From NCBI GenBank assembly GCA_963422275.1, contig OY729418.1, forward strand, positions 1,860,001-1,924,000: a DNA stretch of 64,000 nt. The letters are read 5' to 3'. Below, in pieces: positions 8,447-17,511 of the stretch (its first letter is position 1; every line of letters starts with the position of its first letter). The notes beneath the pieces were generated by a model. That model saw nothing but the letters and a program-made list of their open reading frames with translations, had not been told where the DNA came from and did not search any database. Source of the DNA: G963422275 sp963422275 (GTDB lineage Bacteria > Pseudomonadota > Alphaproteobacteria > Rhodobacterales > Rhodobacteraceae). The translations under genes were made by a program, and so were the position numbers.

Positions 8447-9065
8447 TTCATCCCGAAATGCCGCTGGTTTCCCTTCTTCGTCTGGTGCATCTCCGGATCT
8501 CGGGCATTTTTCCTGTTCCTGATCGACGACGGCGCCGAGATGATGGTGGCGTCAACGATGCTGCCCTCCTTCAGCAGCCCCCCCCGCTCGGCCAGGTGAT
8601 CCCCGATCTCCCGAACGGCAGCTGCGCCAGTTCGCGGCGCTCCAGCCGGCGGCGGAAGTCGGGATCGTCGTCTCGTCCGGCACTTTCTCCGGACTCACCC
8701 TAGCCAGGTGCCGGACGCTCTCGGCCTCGCAGGGCAGGTGCTCCATCGCCGGATCGCTCAGGTTGCAGAACGGCTGCACGCAGTGCACGCGCAGCATCAC
8801 CGGCAGCGGATACGGCTGTCGCCCCTTGCTGCTGCCCTTCGGACAAGTCGGCGCAATGCGGGCTTCCAGTCGCGCCCAGGAGATCAGGCCGTTCATTCGC
8901 TCCAGAAAGATCAGCGCTTCTTGCGGTCATGTTCGAGGCTTGCAAAGATCAATTACCGAAGGCGCTGCATGTCACGGTCCCCCGAAAAAAAGGCGTGGCA
9001 CAAGACAGCGAGCGCCCCCGGATGCGCAATGCAACGCCCAAAACCGGGCTATATTCAGAGGTTCC
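8447..9065 (-). mobile_element. Truncated IS5-type element (type B), transposase N-terminal half only
   Basis: On the minus strand, GGAACCTCTGAAT (ending at 9065) leads into a transposase start and then RLEARIAP-x-CPKG, LPVMLRVHCVQPFCNLSDPA and VPDETTIP, the conserved N-terminal blocks of the IS5 transposases. The match ends near 8447, before the DDE core is complete, so the right end is lost. Target tetranucleotide CTAG follows at 9066-9069. The orientation is opposite to the left-end fragment at 6608. Confidence 0.82.
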
Positions 9066-9069
9066 CTAG

Positions 9070-9578
9070 CTGGCGATTGACCTCCGACAGAAGTACCTCA
9101 TCAGGACCATGCTGCTGGCTAGGCGGAAGTGCCTTGAACCATCGGATCGACATTGTGGCGGCGCGTGCCAGGCGCGAGCGCACCGGGTTGAGAGCCACCG
9201 CCAGTCCATCAGGGCGTTCACCTTTCGAAGCGCACTGTCCATGGCCATGCGTTCGGTCACCACCGTCAGGAAAAATCCATCCTGCCTTTTCTCGGTTGCA
9301 CGCCAGTGCCATCTCCAATGCCCCACCGTGCCATGTCCCCATGTATGTTCCCAAGGGCGAATGGGCGTTTCACGACAATAAATGGTTTCGCGACCTTGAA
9401 CACTGTCCAAACGCTTCTTGCACTGATGGCGAGCTGGTCACGAAATTTTAGCGAAATTGTCCACTTGAATCCACAAACTATCATTTTGCCGCATCGGAAA
9501 TGTACGCTTATCATTCCTTATGGCAATTGGATAAGGAGACTGCAAATGTGGTCAAGACCGTTTCCTGGAAGATGTCGA
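9070..9578. other. Stretch without a recognisable gene
   Basis: Several overlapping open frames on both strands, none with a recognised family or good start. It lies between the IS remnant and the small membrane peptide upstream of the DotA/TraY-like gene and may contain the promoter of the latter. Confidence 0.3.
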
Positions 9579-9692
9579 ATGACCATGGGGCAGCGTGCGA
9601 AATCGGCAAAAATCTTCGCCTACTGTTTTCTGCTGATTTTTGTGGGGTCTTTGGCTCTTGCACTGTTCCTTCAAGTGAAGCTCGCAGGGTAG
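9579..9692 (+). CDS. Small single-span membrane peptide upstream of the DotA/TraY-like gene
   Basis: 37 codons: a basic start (MTMGQRAKSAKI), then a hydrophobic run FAYCFLLIFVGSLALALFLQ and a short tail. A GGAAGA-like ribosome-binding site precedes it. It lies about 110 bp upstream of a type IV secretion gene in the same direction. The composition looks like a genuine membrane segment, but no family is recognised and a chance frame cannot be excluded. Confidence 0.35.
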   Translation: MTMGQRAKSAKIFAYCFLLIFVGSLALALFLQVKLAG

Positions 9693-9800
9693 TGTCCCTG
9701 CACGGCACAGGAATTCTCCACAGAAATCGCGGCTCCAAGAGCGCCGAAGTCAAGATGAGTGTGCGGAAATCTCACGAGACTGATCGAGAGTTCGCACACA

Positions 9801-12101
9801 ATGGAGCGATCCGAATCGATTCGATTTGAACTGCCTGGGGCAGGCTGGGCAATATTGGCGTCAAATGTCGCTGTTGCGTTAATTGCTGTATCGGTTCCTT
9901 TATCTTGCGCCCAGGCACAGACGTTTTTGCCGGACACATTCAGCGATGCCTTCGGAACGGAATTCGGCGACGGTTACAGTTCAATTCTCCTGAATCAGGT
10001 GTTCGGTCCGCTCTTTCCCTCTGCAGGCACCTCGGTCGGCGCGACAGTATTTTCGAGACTGATCGGATTTGTCAATCTGGCGGTTCTAGCCATCGGAGGG
10101 GTTCTGTTCCTGTACAACGCAACCGTCGGGTTGTTGCAGACAGCACACGAAGGCGAGGTTCTTGGTCGTCGCTGGTCTTCACTTTGGGCTCCACTGCGGG
10201 TGTTGTTCGCGGCCGGTCTTCTCGCTCCCGTGCCAAACCTCGGCGGATACAACGCGATTCAGGGAGGAATCGCGTGGCTGGTTAAGGGTTCAACGAGCGT
10301 CGCTTCGGAGATCTGGGGGCATGGCGTCCAGTTGATCCTGTCGGGAGAGATTCCGGTTATTGGCATGCATTCCATGCACGACGACGGTCTGTTCAAGTCG
10401 GTGTATCGAAATCAGCTTTGCGCAAGGATAGCCAATTTCCAGCTTGAGGCGGCTGGCAGCCCGCTTCGGGTGACCTTTCGCGAGGCAAGATCAGGTGGGG
10501 TGCGAACGGTAGTATCGAGCATTGATGGCAAGCGTAACAACATCTGTGGATCGTACGAAATTCCCGAAACCCCTCGGTATATCGAGCGACTTGATGCTGC
10601 CGATGCAAAGGCGGTTGAGCAAGTTTTCAATGACCTGCATTTGGATGCGCTCTCGATGCTCATCGGAAGCGCGGACCAGATCATCGTAAAGCAGTGGCCT
10701 GCCCTGATTGGCACCGCTGGCCTTCCAGACATTGGGCCGGACATTCAGCGCGCGGTCAGTTCGGCTCGGAATCATGTTGCGGAGGGCAACCGGAGGATAA
10801 TGCGGATTGTTTCCGGGTACGGAGGAGAAAGCGGTGCAGCCCGAAGGGTTCTCGAGAATTTCATCACGGGAGGCGACTGCGAGGGTCCAGTGGATGAAGT
10901 TGGCGGGAACGGCATCTGCTTCGGCGAGGGGTGGCTTGGTGCAGGCAATTGGTACATGACCATCGCGCGGCTTAACTCCGAGGCGATGGGTCTGTTGAAC
11001 GCGACGGTGTCGGTTGTCGAGTCGCGGTACATCTCCGCTGAGGCGAACCGTCTCAACCGCTCGATCGTTCTCGCCGCCGATGCGCCAGGTTGGGTTCAAC
11101 GGCTTTTCTCGAGTTCCAATGCAAACAAATACTTGCAGACTCAGGAAGCAATTCGCATCTGGAGCGCGGCGAACGAGGCAATGGAAAACGCTTCGATCCA
11201 ACTCGCTTTGGCGGGCTTCCGGCTTTCGCACGACGTTATCGAGGAAGCGGCAATTTCCGCTGAATCCGGAATGCTAGGCAGGATATGGAAAGTGAGCTTC
11301 GCTCCGGGGATCGAGACGATGATAGAGAACTTCTCACCTTCGCGCTGGGGGGACGACCCAATCATCGGTATCGTGAACATGGGGAATTGGTATCTTGATG
11401 TAGCAGGAACGCTTTTGTTCGGAAGTGTTGCAGTGTCCTTTCTTTCAAGTTCCATCGCCAGCGTGGTCACGTTCCTTGTCGCCGCCCCACTCGCTGCGGT
11501 CGGGATTTCGCAATCGTTCATCCTTCCTCTCTTGCCATTCGTCTACTGGGTTCTGGCGGTGGTCGGATACTTTCTGCTCGTTGTGGAAGCAGTCGTGGCA
11601 TCCAGCGTCTGGGCACTCTCGCACCTGCGTCTCGACGGCGAGGGAATTTCCGGAGAACCGGGTCGTCAGGGATGGCTGATGCTGCTGGCGCTGTTGCTGA
11701 CGCCCGCCCTCATGGTTCTCGGATACTTTGCCGGAATGGCTCTGTTTCGGATTGCGTCTGGGTTGCTGGATTACGGCATGTACCATGCAATGAGCGCGCT
11801 CGTGAACGCGTCCCCTCTGGTGGGGATATTCGGTCTGATCGCGACCGGGTTTCTGGTGGTGATGGTGCAGGTCGCGATCATCGAGCGCAGCTTTTCGCTG
11901 GTGTCGGAGTTCCCGGGACGTGTCCTCGGGTGGATTGGCGGCGAGGCCCGTATTGTGGGCAGTGGCGAAATGCAGAGGATCGGCGTTATTGGATCGGGCT
12001 TTGCGACCGGGTTCGGCGGGGTGACGAGACGTCTCGGCAGTGCAATGTCTGGAGGAGGTTTGGGGCTTCGCCGTGGAGCACCCGCAGCGACGGGCCAATA
12101 G
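9801..12101 (+). CDS. DotA/TraY family type IV secretion protein (orphan)
   Basis: 766 aa from the ATG at 9801 (a longer frame from 9759 adds an unlikely leader). An N-terminal membrane/signal segment (residues ~14-38) ends in CAQAQ. The DotA/TraY hallmark follows: a hydrophobic segment NLAVLAIGGVLFLYNATVGL, then GRRWSSLWAPLRVLFAAGLL, APVPNLGGYNAIQ and GIAWLVKG. A large soluble middle part is followed by four to five C-terminal spans and the terminal EFPGRVLGWIGGEARI. In IncI plasmids and Dot/Icm systems this is a polytopic inner-membrane channel component. No other dot/icm or tra gene is visible within 12 kb, so it may be a relic or part of a split element. Confidence 0.82.
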   Translation: MERSESIRFELPGAGWAILASNVAVALIAVSVPLSCAQAQTFLPDTFSDAFGTEFGDGYSSILLNQVFGPLFPSAGTSVGATVFSRLIGFVNLAVLAIGGVLFLYNATVGLLQTAHEGEVLGRRWSSLWAPLRVLFAAGLLAPVPNLGGYNAIQGGIAWLVKGSTSVASEIWGHGVQLILSGEIPVIGMHSMHDDGLFKSVYRNQLCARIANFQLEAAGSPLRVTFREARSGGVRTVVSSIDGKRNNICGSYEIPETPRYIERLDAADAKAVEQVFNDLHLDALSMLIGSADQIIVKQWPALIGTAGLPDIGPDIQRAVSSARNHVAEGNRRIMRIVSGYGGESGAARRVLENFITGGDCEGPVDEVGGNGICFGEGWLGAGNWYMTIARLNSEAMGLLNATVSVVESRYISAEANRLNRSIVLAADAPGWVQRLFSSSNANKYLQTQEAIRIWSAANEAMENASIQLALAGFRLSHDVIEEAAISAESGMLGRIWKVSFAPGIETMIENFSPSRWGDDPIIGIVNMGNWYLDVAGTLLFGSVAVSFLSSSIASVVTFLVAAPLAAVGISQSFILPLLPFVYWVLAVVGYFLLVVEAVVASSVWALSHLRLDGEGISGEPGRQGWLMLLALLLTPALMVLGYFAGMALFRIASGLLDYGMYHAMSALVNASPLVGIFGLIATGFLVVMVQVAIIERSFSLVSEFPGRVLGWIGGEARIVGSGEMQRIGVIGSGFATGFGGVTRRLGSAMSGGGLGLRRGAPAATGQ

Positions 12102-12119
12102 CAACACTGTCCGCACAAG

Positions 12120-12168
12120 TCTTCTGGCATATAAGTCCATGACCAGAGAGGCACATCTCGCAACAGTC
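12120..12168. mobile_element. Solo right end of a type A IS
   Basis: About 35 bp (CCATGACCAGAGAGGCACAT then CTCGCAACAGTCT) match the right terminus of the type A copies at 13540 and 15586 with few changes. No left end is attached. Confidence 0.55.
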
Positions 12169-12206
12169 TTATAGCCGCATCAGCTGCTTAAACGGCAGTG
12201 CGCCTG

Positions 12207-12603
12207 CTAAGTTTCCAGACATCTATTAAGGTTTTCTAAACCTTCGAAAATTTCGTATTCTGGTTTGTTATCAAGCAAATCAGATTTTGAAAGAGAACTT
12301 AGCTGCTTGTTCAGATAGGTCTTGCAAATGGGATCTGCATCGCTGGAAATACTGTTTCTACCCTCCTCAATAGCAATTCTTGTTGTTGCACCGTTGCCAG
12401 TGAAAAAGTCTAACACCGTGGAACTTGGGTATGACAACGCTCTCACAAGCCTTTGGATCACCGCCCTTGGCTTCTGCGTTGGGTGACCCACCCGCTCCTT
12501 TGAGTTTCCATTCAATCTGGGCATTTGCCAAACATTTGTTGGATTACGTCCTTTTTCCACCGATGCGGGATTTAATCTTTTATCGCGCAGATAGATTTTT
12601 TTA
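12207..12603 (-). pseudogene. C-terminal fragment of a beta-class DNA methyltransferase (N4-cytosine/N6-adenine)
   Basis: The minus-strand frame reads GRNPTNVWQMPRL, NSKERVGHPTQKP and then motif I as VLDFFTGNGATT, in the order seen at the C-terminal half of beta-class methyltransferases. The N-terminal catalytic motif IV (DPPY type) is absent because the gene is cut at 12603/12604 by the IS1595-type derivative. The remaining frame reads on into the IS by chance, giving a 269-codon hybrid that is not a real protein. No restriction endonuclease gene is seen nearby. Confidence 0.82.
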
Positions 12604-13035
12604 GGCTCTGTTCGCATTTTGCAGGCGCATGTGCTACACTTGGTTTCGGCTTGCGTTGACCATGGGGAGCGGAACAATGGATCGGGCGCGGTTTCAAGAC
12701 TGGGTTTCCAGCATCGATGAGCTGACGGGGGCGCAGCGCCGGTGATCACCCCGGACGCCCTGCTCGTCTCCGACGCCGGTCGCTGCCATCGCCCCGCTGC
12801 TGCGGCGCTCGGCATCCTCGCGAGAGCGTCAACCGCTCCGCCGGCGAGCGGGTGCGCGGGGCCGTGCACATCCAGACGGCCACCAGCCGCCACAGCCAGA
12901 TCAAGGGCTTCCTGCGGCGTTTCCGCGGCATTGCCACCAAATGCCTGGACAGCTGTCCGAGGTGGTTTCATCTCGTCGCGCTCGGCAGGCAGCGCCAAGC
13001 CAAGCCTGCAATTCACGAACTGAGCTATCTTTAAT
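12604..13035 (+). mobile_element. IS1595-family element, internally deleted
   Basis: Starts GGCTCTGTTCGCATTTTGCA, typical of IS1595 ends. A transposase start at 12677 reads MDRARFQDWVSSIDELTGAQ, the zinc-ribbon N-terminus of IS1595 transposases, then breaks. After scrambled middle pieces, the C-terminus HIQTATSRHSQIKGFLRRFR, GIATKCLD and RWFHLVALG is recognisable. Most of the DDE/N core is deleted, so it cannot be autonomous. It interrupts the methyltransferase gene and is bordered on the right by a type A IS. The right inverted repeat is not visible. Confidence 0.8.
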
Positions 13036-13037
13036 TA

Positions 13038-13540
13038 AGACTGTTGCGAAAGCGGGCGTTTTTTTTCTGCATTTCGCCTTCCGAACGCGGTTTCAGCCCC
13101 CGATGCGACGCACCGGGCAGGTTTCGGACAGACTCCGGCCCTCAGGCGCGACCATCTTGATCCGACTGACCGCCTTGAGCAGGTCAAGCTCCATCGCCTT
13201 CAGGGCCGTCTCCACCTCAACGGCCCGCCGTCCCCTGAACTGGGATCGCGCCTCACAGCCACCATGGCCGAGAAGCGCGGGTGCCTAGCCCTCGTTGCCG
13301 GGCACGCCAGAACCCGATCCAAGAACCCCTCCTCGTCGGTGCGCACGAACACCTTGCAGACAAAATGACAGCTGCCGCCCTTCTTCAGCCAGCGGGCGTC
13401 CAGATCCGCCGAGGGAAGCTCGGACACCGCACTCATGAAGAAATCCATCACTCTCTCCCTCAATCGAACATCGTGACAGCCACGTGCAGTCCCTTCAGCA
13501 CAACATGTCAATGGCCGGAGAGGCGCATTTCGCAACAGTC
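13038..13540 (-). mobile_element. Type A IS (IS5-like), deletion derivative
   Basis: Bounded by AGACTGTTGCGAAAGCGGGC and GGCGCATTTCGCAACAGTCT. The minus strand carries a transposase piece with ADLDARWLKKGGSCHF and FVRTDEEGFLDRV, typical of the central region of IS5-family DDE transposases, while the start and most of the catalytic core are missing. The right end cuts the ArdC gene. Confidence 0.75.
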
Positions 13541-13933
13541 TTTGAATGGGATCTCGACCCCGTCACCCTCGCCGGCATTGTCGGTCTCGGTTTGACGCAG
13601 CTTATCGACATAGATGATGATCTCGCCCTTGGAGCCCTTGCGGACCTGATCACCAATTTCGAGGGCCTAGCGGTAGGTCCCCCACATCGGCGCGGTGTAA
13701 CTATTGGCGACCGAGGCAGCCTAGAGAAGGATGATGTTAAGGCCGTGGTAGGCAATGTCGTTGTGGCGCAGGGATAGGGTGATGCGATCGACGAGATGTT
13801 CGGCGTTCCAAGGCTTGTGCCAAGGCTGGGTGCCAACCTCAAGATCCGCGATGAACTTTTCGGTGACGCGGATGTAGATATCGGGTTTCGGTGCCAAAGG
13901 AGGTACGTGGTGATGGATCGTTCGTCGACCCAC
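13541..13933 (-). pseudogene. ArdC-like antirestriction protein (DUF1738), truncated with two stop codons
   Basis: The minus strand from 13933 reads PDIYIRVTEKFIADLEVGTQ then PWHKPWNAEHLVDRIT, the ArdC N-terminal ssDNA-binding domain. After NIILL an amber codon stands where the family has W; the frame then continues AASVANSYTAPMWGTYR, a second amber where Q is usual, then ALEIGDQVRKGSKGE and IPF before a type A IS end. Both stops are single-base changes (TGG or CAG to TAG). ArdC proteins are plasmid-borne and protect incoming DNA from restriction. It is 43 bp behind the PIN toxin gene on the same strand. Confidence 0.82.
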
Positions 13934-13976
13934 GACAGTTCAGAGAACAACTTCGCGTCGTCAGAGCGTTTGGTTG

Positions 13977-14553
13977 TCACAATAGGGACTGGTACTCATC
14001 CAGGATTGTCGCGACCTGAAGCAGCCCCTGTGCCTTTGACTTGTGAATGAGCGCGGCGACATCTAGGGTTGGGTTGTTGAACCACTCACGCATGTGCCTG
14101 AGGGCAAGAATGGCTTCCGATGGGTCGAGTTCAATCGTGTTGGCAATGAAGTCATCAGCTATGATCGCATTGATGGCGTGCGGTGCCAAAGCATCCACTG
14201 GAAAGTCGGCGAGATTGTCTGTCACGATGACGGAGGCGGAGGTGGATATGGCGGCAGCGAGAACGTGATTGTCGTCTGGGTCGGGGCAAAGCCAGTTTCT
14301 CCTCAAAGACCTCATAACCCGTTACAAGCGCTTCTGGAAAGGCGGCCTCGATCGCCGCCCGCTGTTGGCCCCCATCCGCCGCCCCTTTAGTGATCTGGAA
14401 AATTGCTTTCTGGGTTTCATCAAGGATGCGTGCACTCCATCGGAGCCGGAACAACCCTGCCTCAGCGAGGCTGAGCAGCATGTTTCGACGGAGTGCGCCG
14501 CCCAGGACGCAAGCATCGAGCAAGGCCGTGAACCGATCCGCGTATCGGCTCAT
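13977..14553 (-). pseudogene. PIN domain toxin, VapC-like, frameshifted
   Basis: Frame one reads TALLDACVLGGALRRNMLLS and RWSARILDET to EEKLALP; frame two continues PDPDDNHVLAAAISTSASVI and TDNLADFP. Both acidic PIN motifs (LLDA and DPDDNH/TDN) are therefore present but in different frames. Removing one base from the four-base C run (G run 14283-14286 on the plus strand) restores a single protein of about 190 aa. PIN toxins are Mg-dependent ribonucleases. The start overlaps the antitoxin stop (ATGA). Either a real inactivating slip or a homopolymer sequencing error. Confidence 0.8.
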
Positions 14554-15014
14554 ACAAGGCCTTCCTCCACATCGATGCGCGCAAGGTTACCCAATGCCTC
14601 GGATCGGGAGGCGTCCCGTTTCCCCTTATAGGCAAAGAGATCATTCGCTCTGACGCGGCGGTGCCGGCCGGTCTTGGCGAACGGGATTTCCCCTTCCTCG
14701 ATGAGCTTTACCAGGAAGGGTCGGGACACGTTCAGGAGGTCAGCGGCCTGCTGGGTCGTCAGTTCGGCCTCGACAGGGATCATCCGAAAACCCCGACCGC
14801 TCGACACGAGCCTCAGCACCTCGAGCAAAGATGCCGTTAGTGCGGGTGCCAGTGTTGCGGTCTGAACTTCACCTCCTTCCAGGGCGAGGGCAAGCGTTGT
14901 CGGTTCGCCTTCCTTGATCTGGGAGGCGACAATTGTTCTGAGCTGCTCGGCGTTTTTGATCTCGACCTCGTCAGGCAAACGATCAAAGAGCGCCTTTTTC
15001 CTGAGGGCATTCAT
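14550..15014 (-). CDS. Antitoxin with excisionase-type helix-turn-helix domain
   Basis: 154 aa. The C-terminal third has an excisionase/MerR-like HTH: LTTQQAADLLNVSRPFLVKL then IEEGEIPFAKTGRHRRV. The N-terminal half (MNALRKKALFDRLPDEVEIK onward) is typical of the antitoxins paired with PIN_3-type toxins. ATGA overlap with the toxin gene and same strand support a bicistronic toxin-antitoxin operon, likely autorepressed by this HTH (family knowledge). This gene is intact although the toxin frame is broken, which would make the antitoxin redundant. Confidence 0.85.
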   Translation of the reverse strand: MNALRKKALFDRLPDEVEIKNAEQLRTIVASQIKEGEPTTLALALEGGEVQTATLAPALTASLLEVLRLVSSGRGFRMIPVEAELTTQQAADLLNVSRPFLVKLIEEGEIPFAKTGRHRRVRANDLFAYKGKRDASRSEALGNLARIDVEEGLV

Positions 15015-15215
15015 CTTGTCTCTCCGGTTCTCTTTCCTTGGCTTTTAGGGCACCCATTTCTCGAAACAATCAAAATACTCAAACTATATCGAAGATGATG
15101 CGCGCGCGTAATGGTGCTGAAGCGGTTAGGAAGAGCGCGAAACGGCGCTGGCCATCCCTGCAATCAAGTTGGTTATTAGAGGGTGATGGTGCCGCAACGA
15201 AGAAATTTCGTGGAA

Positions 15216-15586
15216 AGACCGTTGCGAAAGCGGGTCTTTCTTTCTGCATTGCAACTTCCGGGGCTGGTTGACCGCCTTGAGTCGGGCCGGGGACATCACC
15301 TTGAAGGCCGTCTGCGCCTCCACGTACCGGGTTGCTGTGAACCGAGACCGCGTCGCTCCGAAGCAGTGCTTCAAGGTGCCGAAGGTTTTTTCTACGATCG
15401 TCGCGCGAGCGCACCGGGCCAGGAACCGCCACCAGTCGATCAGGGCGGAGTTGGGACCCACGTGCTCGCCGACCGCTGTCATGAAGAAATCTGTCGATCC
15501 CTCCCTCAATCGAACGTCATGACAAGAACTTTCAGCCCTTCGGAGCGACATGTCCATGGCCGGAGGGGCGCATTTCGCAACAGTTT
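15216..15586 (-). mobile_element. Type A IS (IS5-like), shortest deletion derivative
   Basis: Ends AGACCGTTGCGAAAGCGGGT and GGCGCATTTCGCAACAGTTT. One continuous minus-strand frame fuses a transposase middle (STDFFMTAVGEH) directly to the C-terminal EKTFGTLKHCFGATRSRF, showing a clean internal deletion. The catalytic residues are gone, so any movement would need a transposase in trans. Confidence 0.78.
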
Positions 15587-16034
15587 TGATAGGTAAAATA
15601 GGGTGATCATTATATTCGCCGTCCCATCGCTAGTTGCCGGTGCGTCTTCACGTGGCATCAATCTTGGCAAGGTCTAAAAAAGGAAGAATTGAAGGTCATG
15701 GCCCGATAGGACATTCGTGGCCAGTAAAGGGATGAAAGAATTCAAACGCGATCAGTTGCCGGACTGAAGGCGGAAACCAGCGTCCGGAAGACGGAATTGT
15801 GCATGCCCAACTGCCGGTTTTGACAATCAGCCAGGCCCGACAAGCCTTCTCGGCAATCCCGGAAAGTGTATCCAAGTCCAGTCTTCGCCAACATTATCGG
15901 CCGTTCCTAGCGAAGTTACCCATTGCAATTGCTGCTGAAACAGCTTTTTCGGCTTCGGCATCTCGCGGCGACTCCAAACTCATGTACGGCGTAGCGAACG
16001 CTTTCGACGATTCACGATTCCGAGAGGGAAATCC
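15587..16034. other. Upstream region of the 464-aa gene, no gene seen
   Basis: No recognised coding region. An open frame at 15799-16119 overlaps the start of the next gene but has no family match. It probably contains the promoter for the 16.0-22.9 kb pair. Confidence 0.35.
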
Positions 16035-17429
16035 ATGCCAAGCGAAATTCAATCGATCCGCCAATTCACGAGACGATCCCGCTATGTGGGGAACCTTGTG
16101 CTCGGTATCAAGGATTTGAGGCTGGGGGAGGAGCATGACGGGTGCTATTCAGGCATTGCCATAGGTGAAGCGGCAGGCGGGGCGCTTGACGGAAGGCCGG
16201 TGGCGGTATCGATTCGCAAGACTCCAACCAACACACGAGCACCCAAGATCGCCGATTTCGCGGACGCGGCCAGCATGAGTTACACCAAGGCTGGCGGAAT
16301 GATTGCATTCGAGAATGTTCGGGAAAAGGACGGCCACTACACTGCAACTTGGGCCAACAAATTTGCCAACCCCGGCGAAAAGCTGAGGGTGGGTTTGCCC
16401 ATGCTGGTTTCACCGTCATACGGCCGTGACGGCGCGGAACGGAGGTTCGCCACCGGGGCGAGGATATACAACGCGCACATGCTGCACATGAAGGACGCGG
16501 CCAGCGTCAGGTCATTGGACGAACTGCGCATCGCCATCGGGAAGGGGATGGAGGAGAGGGGGGCTGTATTCATCGCGTCCTTTTCCTCGGACGCAAAAAC
16601 AGCGGAGACCTTCGAAAGGGATACGGTTCTGGCTTGGAAAGGCTGGCGCGACGGTGAACCCAGATCGGCGACGGAAGCGGTTGAGGGGTTTTTCGCGGGT
16701 GAAAGCGCAGTGAATCTGGATCGGTTGCTGCAGAACGGCGGAATGATAGATGTCATACCGATGGAGTCCGTCCGCCTTGGTTCCAAGACGTCTGAATCGA
16801 TTGACCTCGGCGGCAGGCAGGCGGTGTCGCTCAACAGTTTTTCGACGGGTGGTCTCGGCGCGCGGGTCGAGTCGGCAATCCGCCGCGCGGACGCCGTAAA
16901 GGCATCGAAGATCGAGCGGACATTTCTTGGTGCTTGCAATCCAGAGATAAAAGCGGCGTTTTCGCAACGCGGGTGGCGGGGACTCAGGAATCGGGACATT
17001 CAGCAATTCTTTTCCCGCTATGGTGCGGTGCTTCCACAGGTTCCTGCCTACGGCTTCGCCGTATCCACGGTGCTTTTGCGAGAATACTCTTCGGGAAACG
17101 AAGCCGCCCCGGATGTTTTTCTTTCCAAGGCCCGCGCTCTTAGTGCGCCGCTTCCCAAGGCTGCGGTTCCGACGCCGTCGGATAGGGATGCACATGCACG
17201 ATATTACGCCGATTTCCAGGCTGCGGTGGAAATGGTGGCTGATGCTGTGCCCGAGAGTCCGACGATGAAATGGAACGAGGAATCGAGAGATTTGCGCAAA
17301 GCTCCTGTCATTGATGACAGCCTTTCTGATAGGGTCGGCTCGAATCGCGGTACGCCCAGTCTCCATGAGGTTCCCAATGCCATCAGCGACAAGGACGAGC
17401 CCGGCGAGGATGGGCGAATGGACTTCTGA
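16035..17429 (+). CDS. Hypothetical protein upstream of a giant helicase
   Basis: 464 aa, not recognised. No signal peptide or membrane segment. The start region has basic RQFTRRSRYVGNLVLGIKDL; the middle contains GARIYNAHMLHMKDAASVRS and a long alternating alpha/beta pattern; the last 80 residues are acidic, proline-rich and look disordered (EPGEDGRMDF at the end). It is 82 bp upstream of the strawberry-notch-type helicase in the same direction and probably co-transcribed. Plasmid or ICE origin is likely from the context, but no function can be assigned. Confidence 0.7.
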   Translation: MPSEIQSIRQFTRRSRYVGNLVLGIKDLRLGEEHDGCYSGIAIGEAAGGALDGRPVAVSIRKTPTNTRAPKIADFADAASMSYTKAGGMIAFENVREKDGHYTATWANKFANPGEKLRVGLPMLVSPSYGRDGAERRFATGARIYNAHMLHMKDAASVRSLDELRIAIGKGMEERGAVFIASFSSDAKTAETFERDTVLAWKGWRDGEPRSATEAVEGFFAGESAVNLDRLLQNGGMIDVIPMESVRLGSKTSESIDLGGRQAVSLNSFSTGGLGARVESAIRRADAVKASKIERTFLGACNPEIKAAFSQRGWRGLRNRDIQQFFSRYGAVLPQVPAYGFAVSTVLLREYSSGNEAAPDVFLSKARALSAPLPKAAVPTPSDRDAHARYYADFQAAVEMVADAVPESPTMKWNEESRDLRKAPVIDDSLSDRVGSNRGTPSLHEVPNAISDKDEPGEDGRMDF

Positions 17430-17511
17430 CAGCTTCACGATCAGTCGTTTCGAATTCGGCTTTGATGAGCGTGCGCACCGACATCCTGAATTAAGGCACC
17501 GAGTGTAGCCC

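Noticed and set aside
15799..16119. 106-codon frame before the 464-aa gene
   Set aside because: Overlaps the next gene's start by 85 bp and shows no family similarity.
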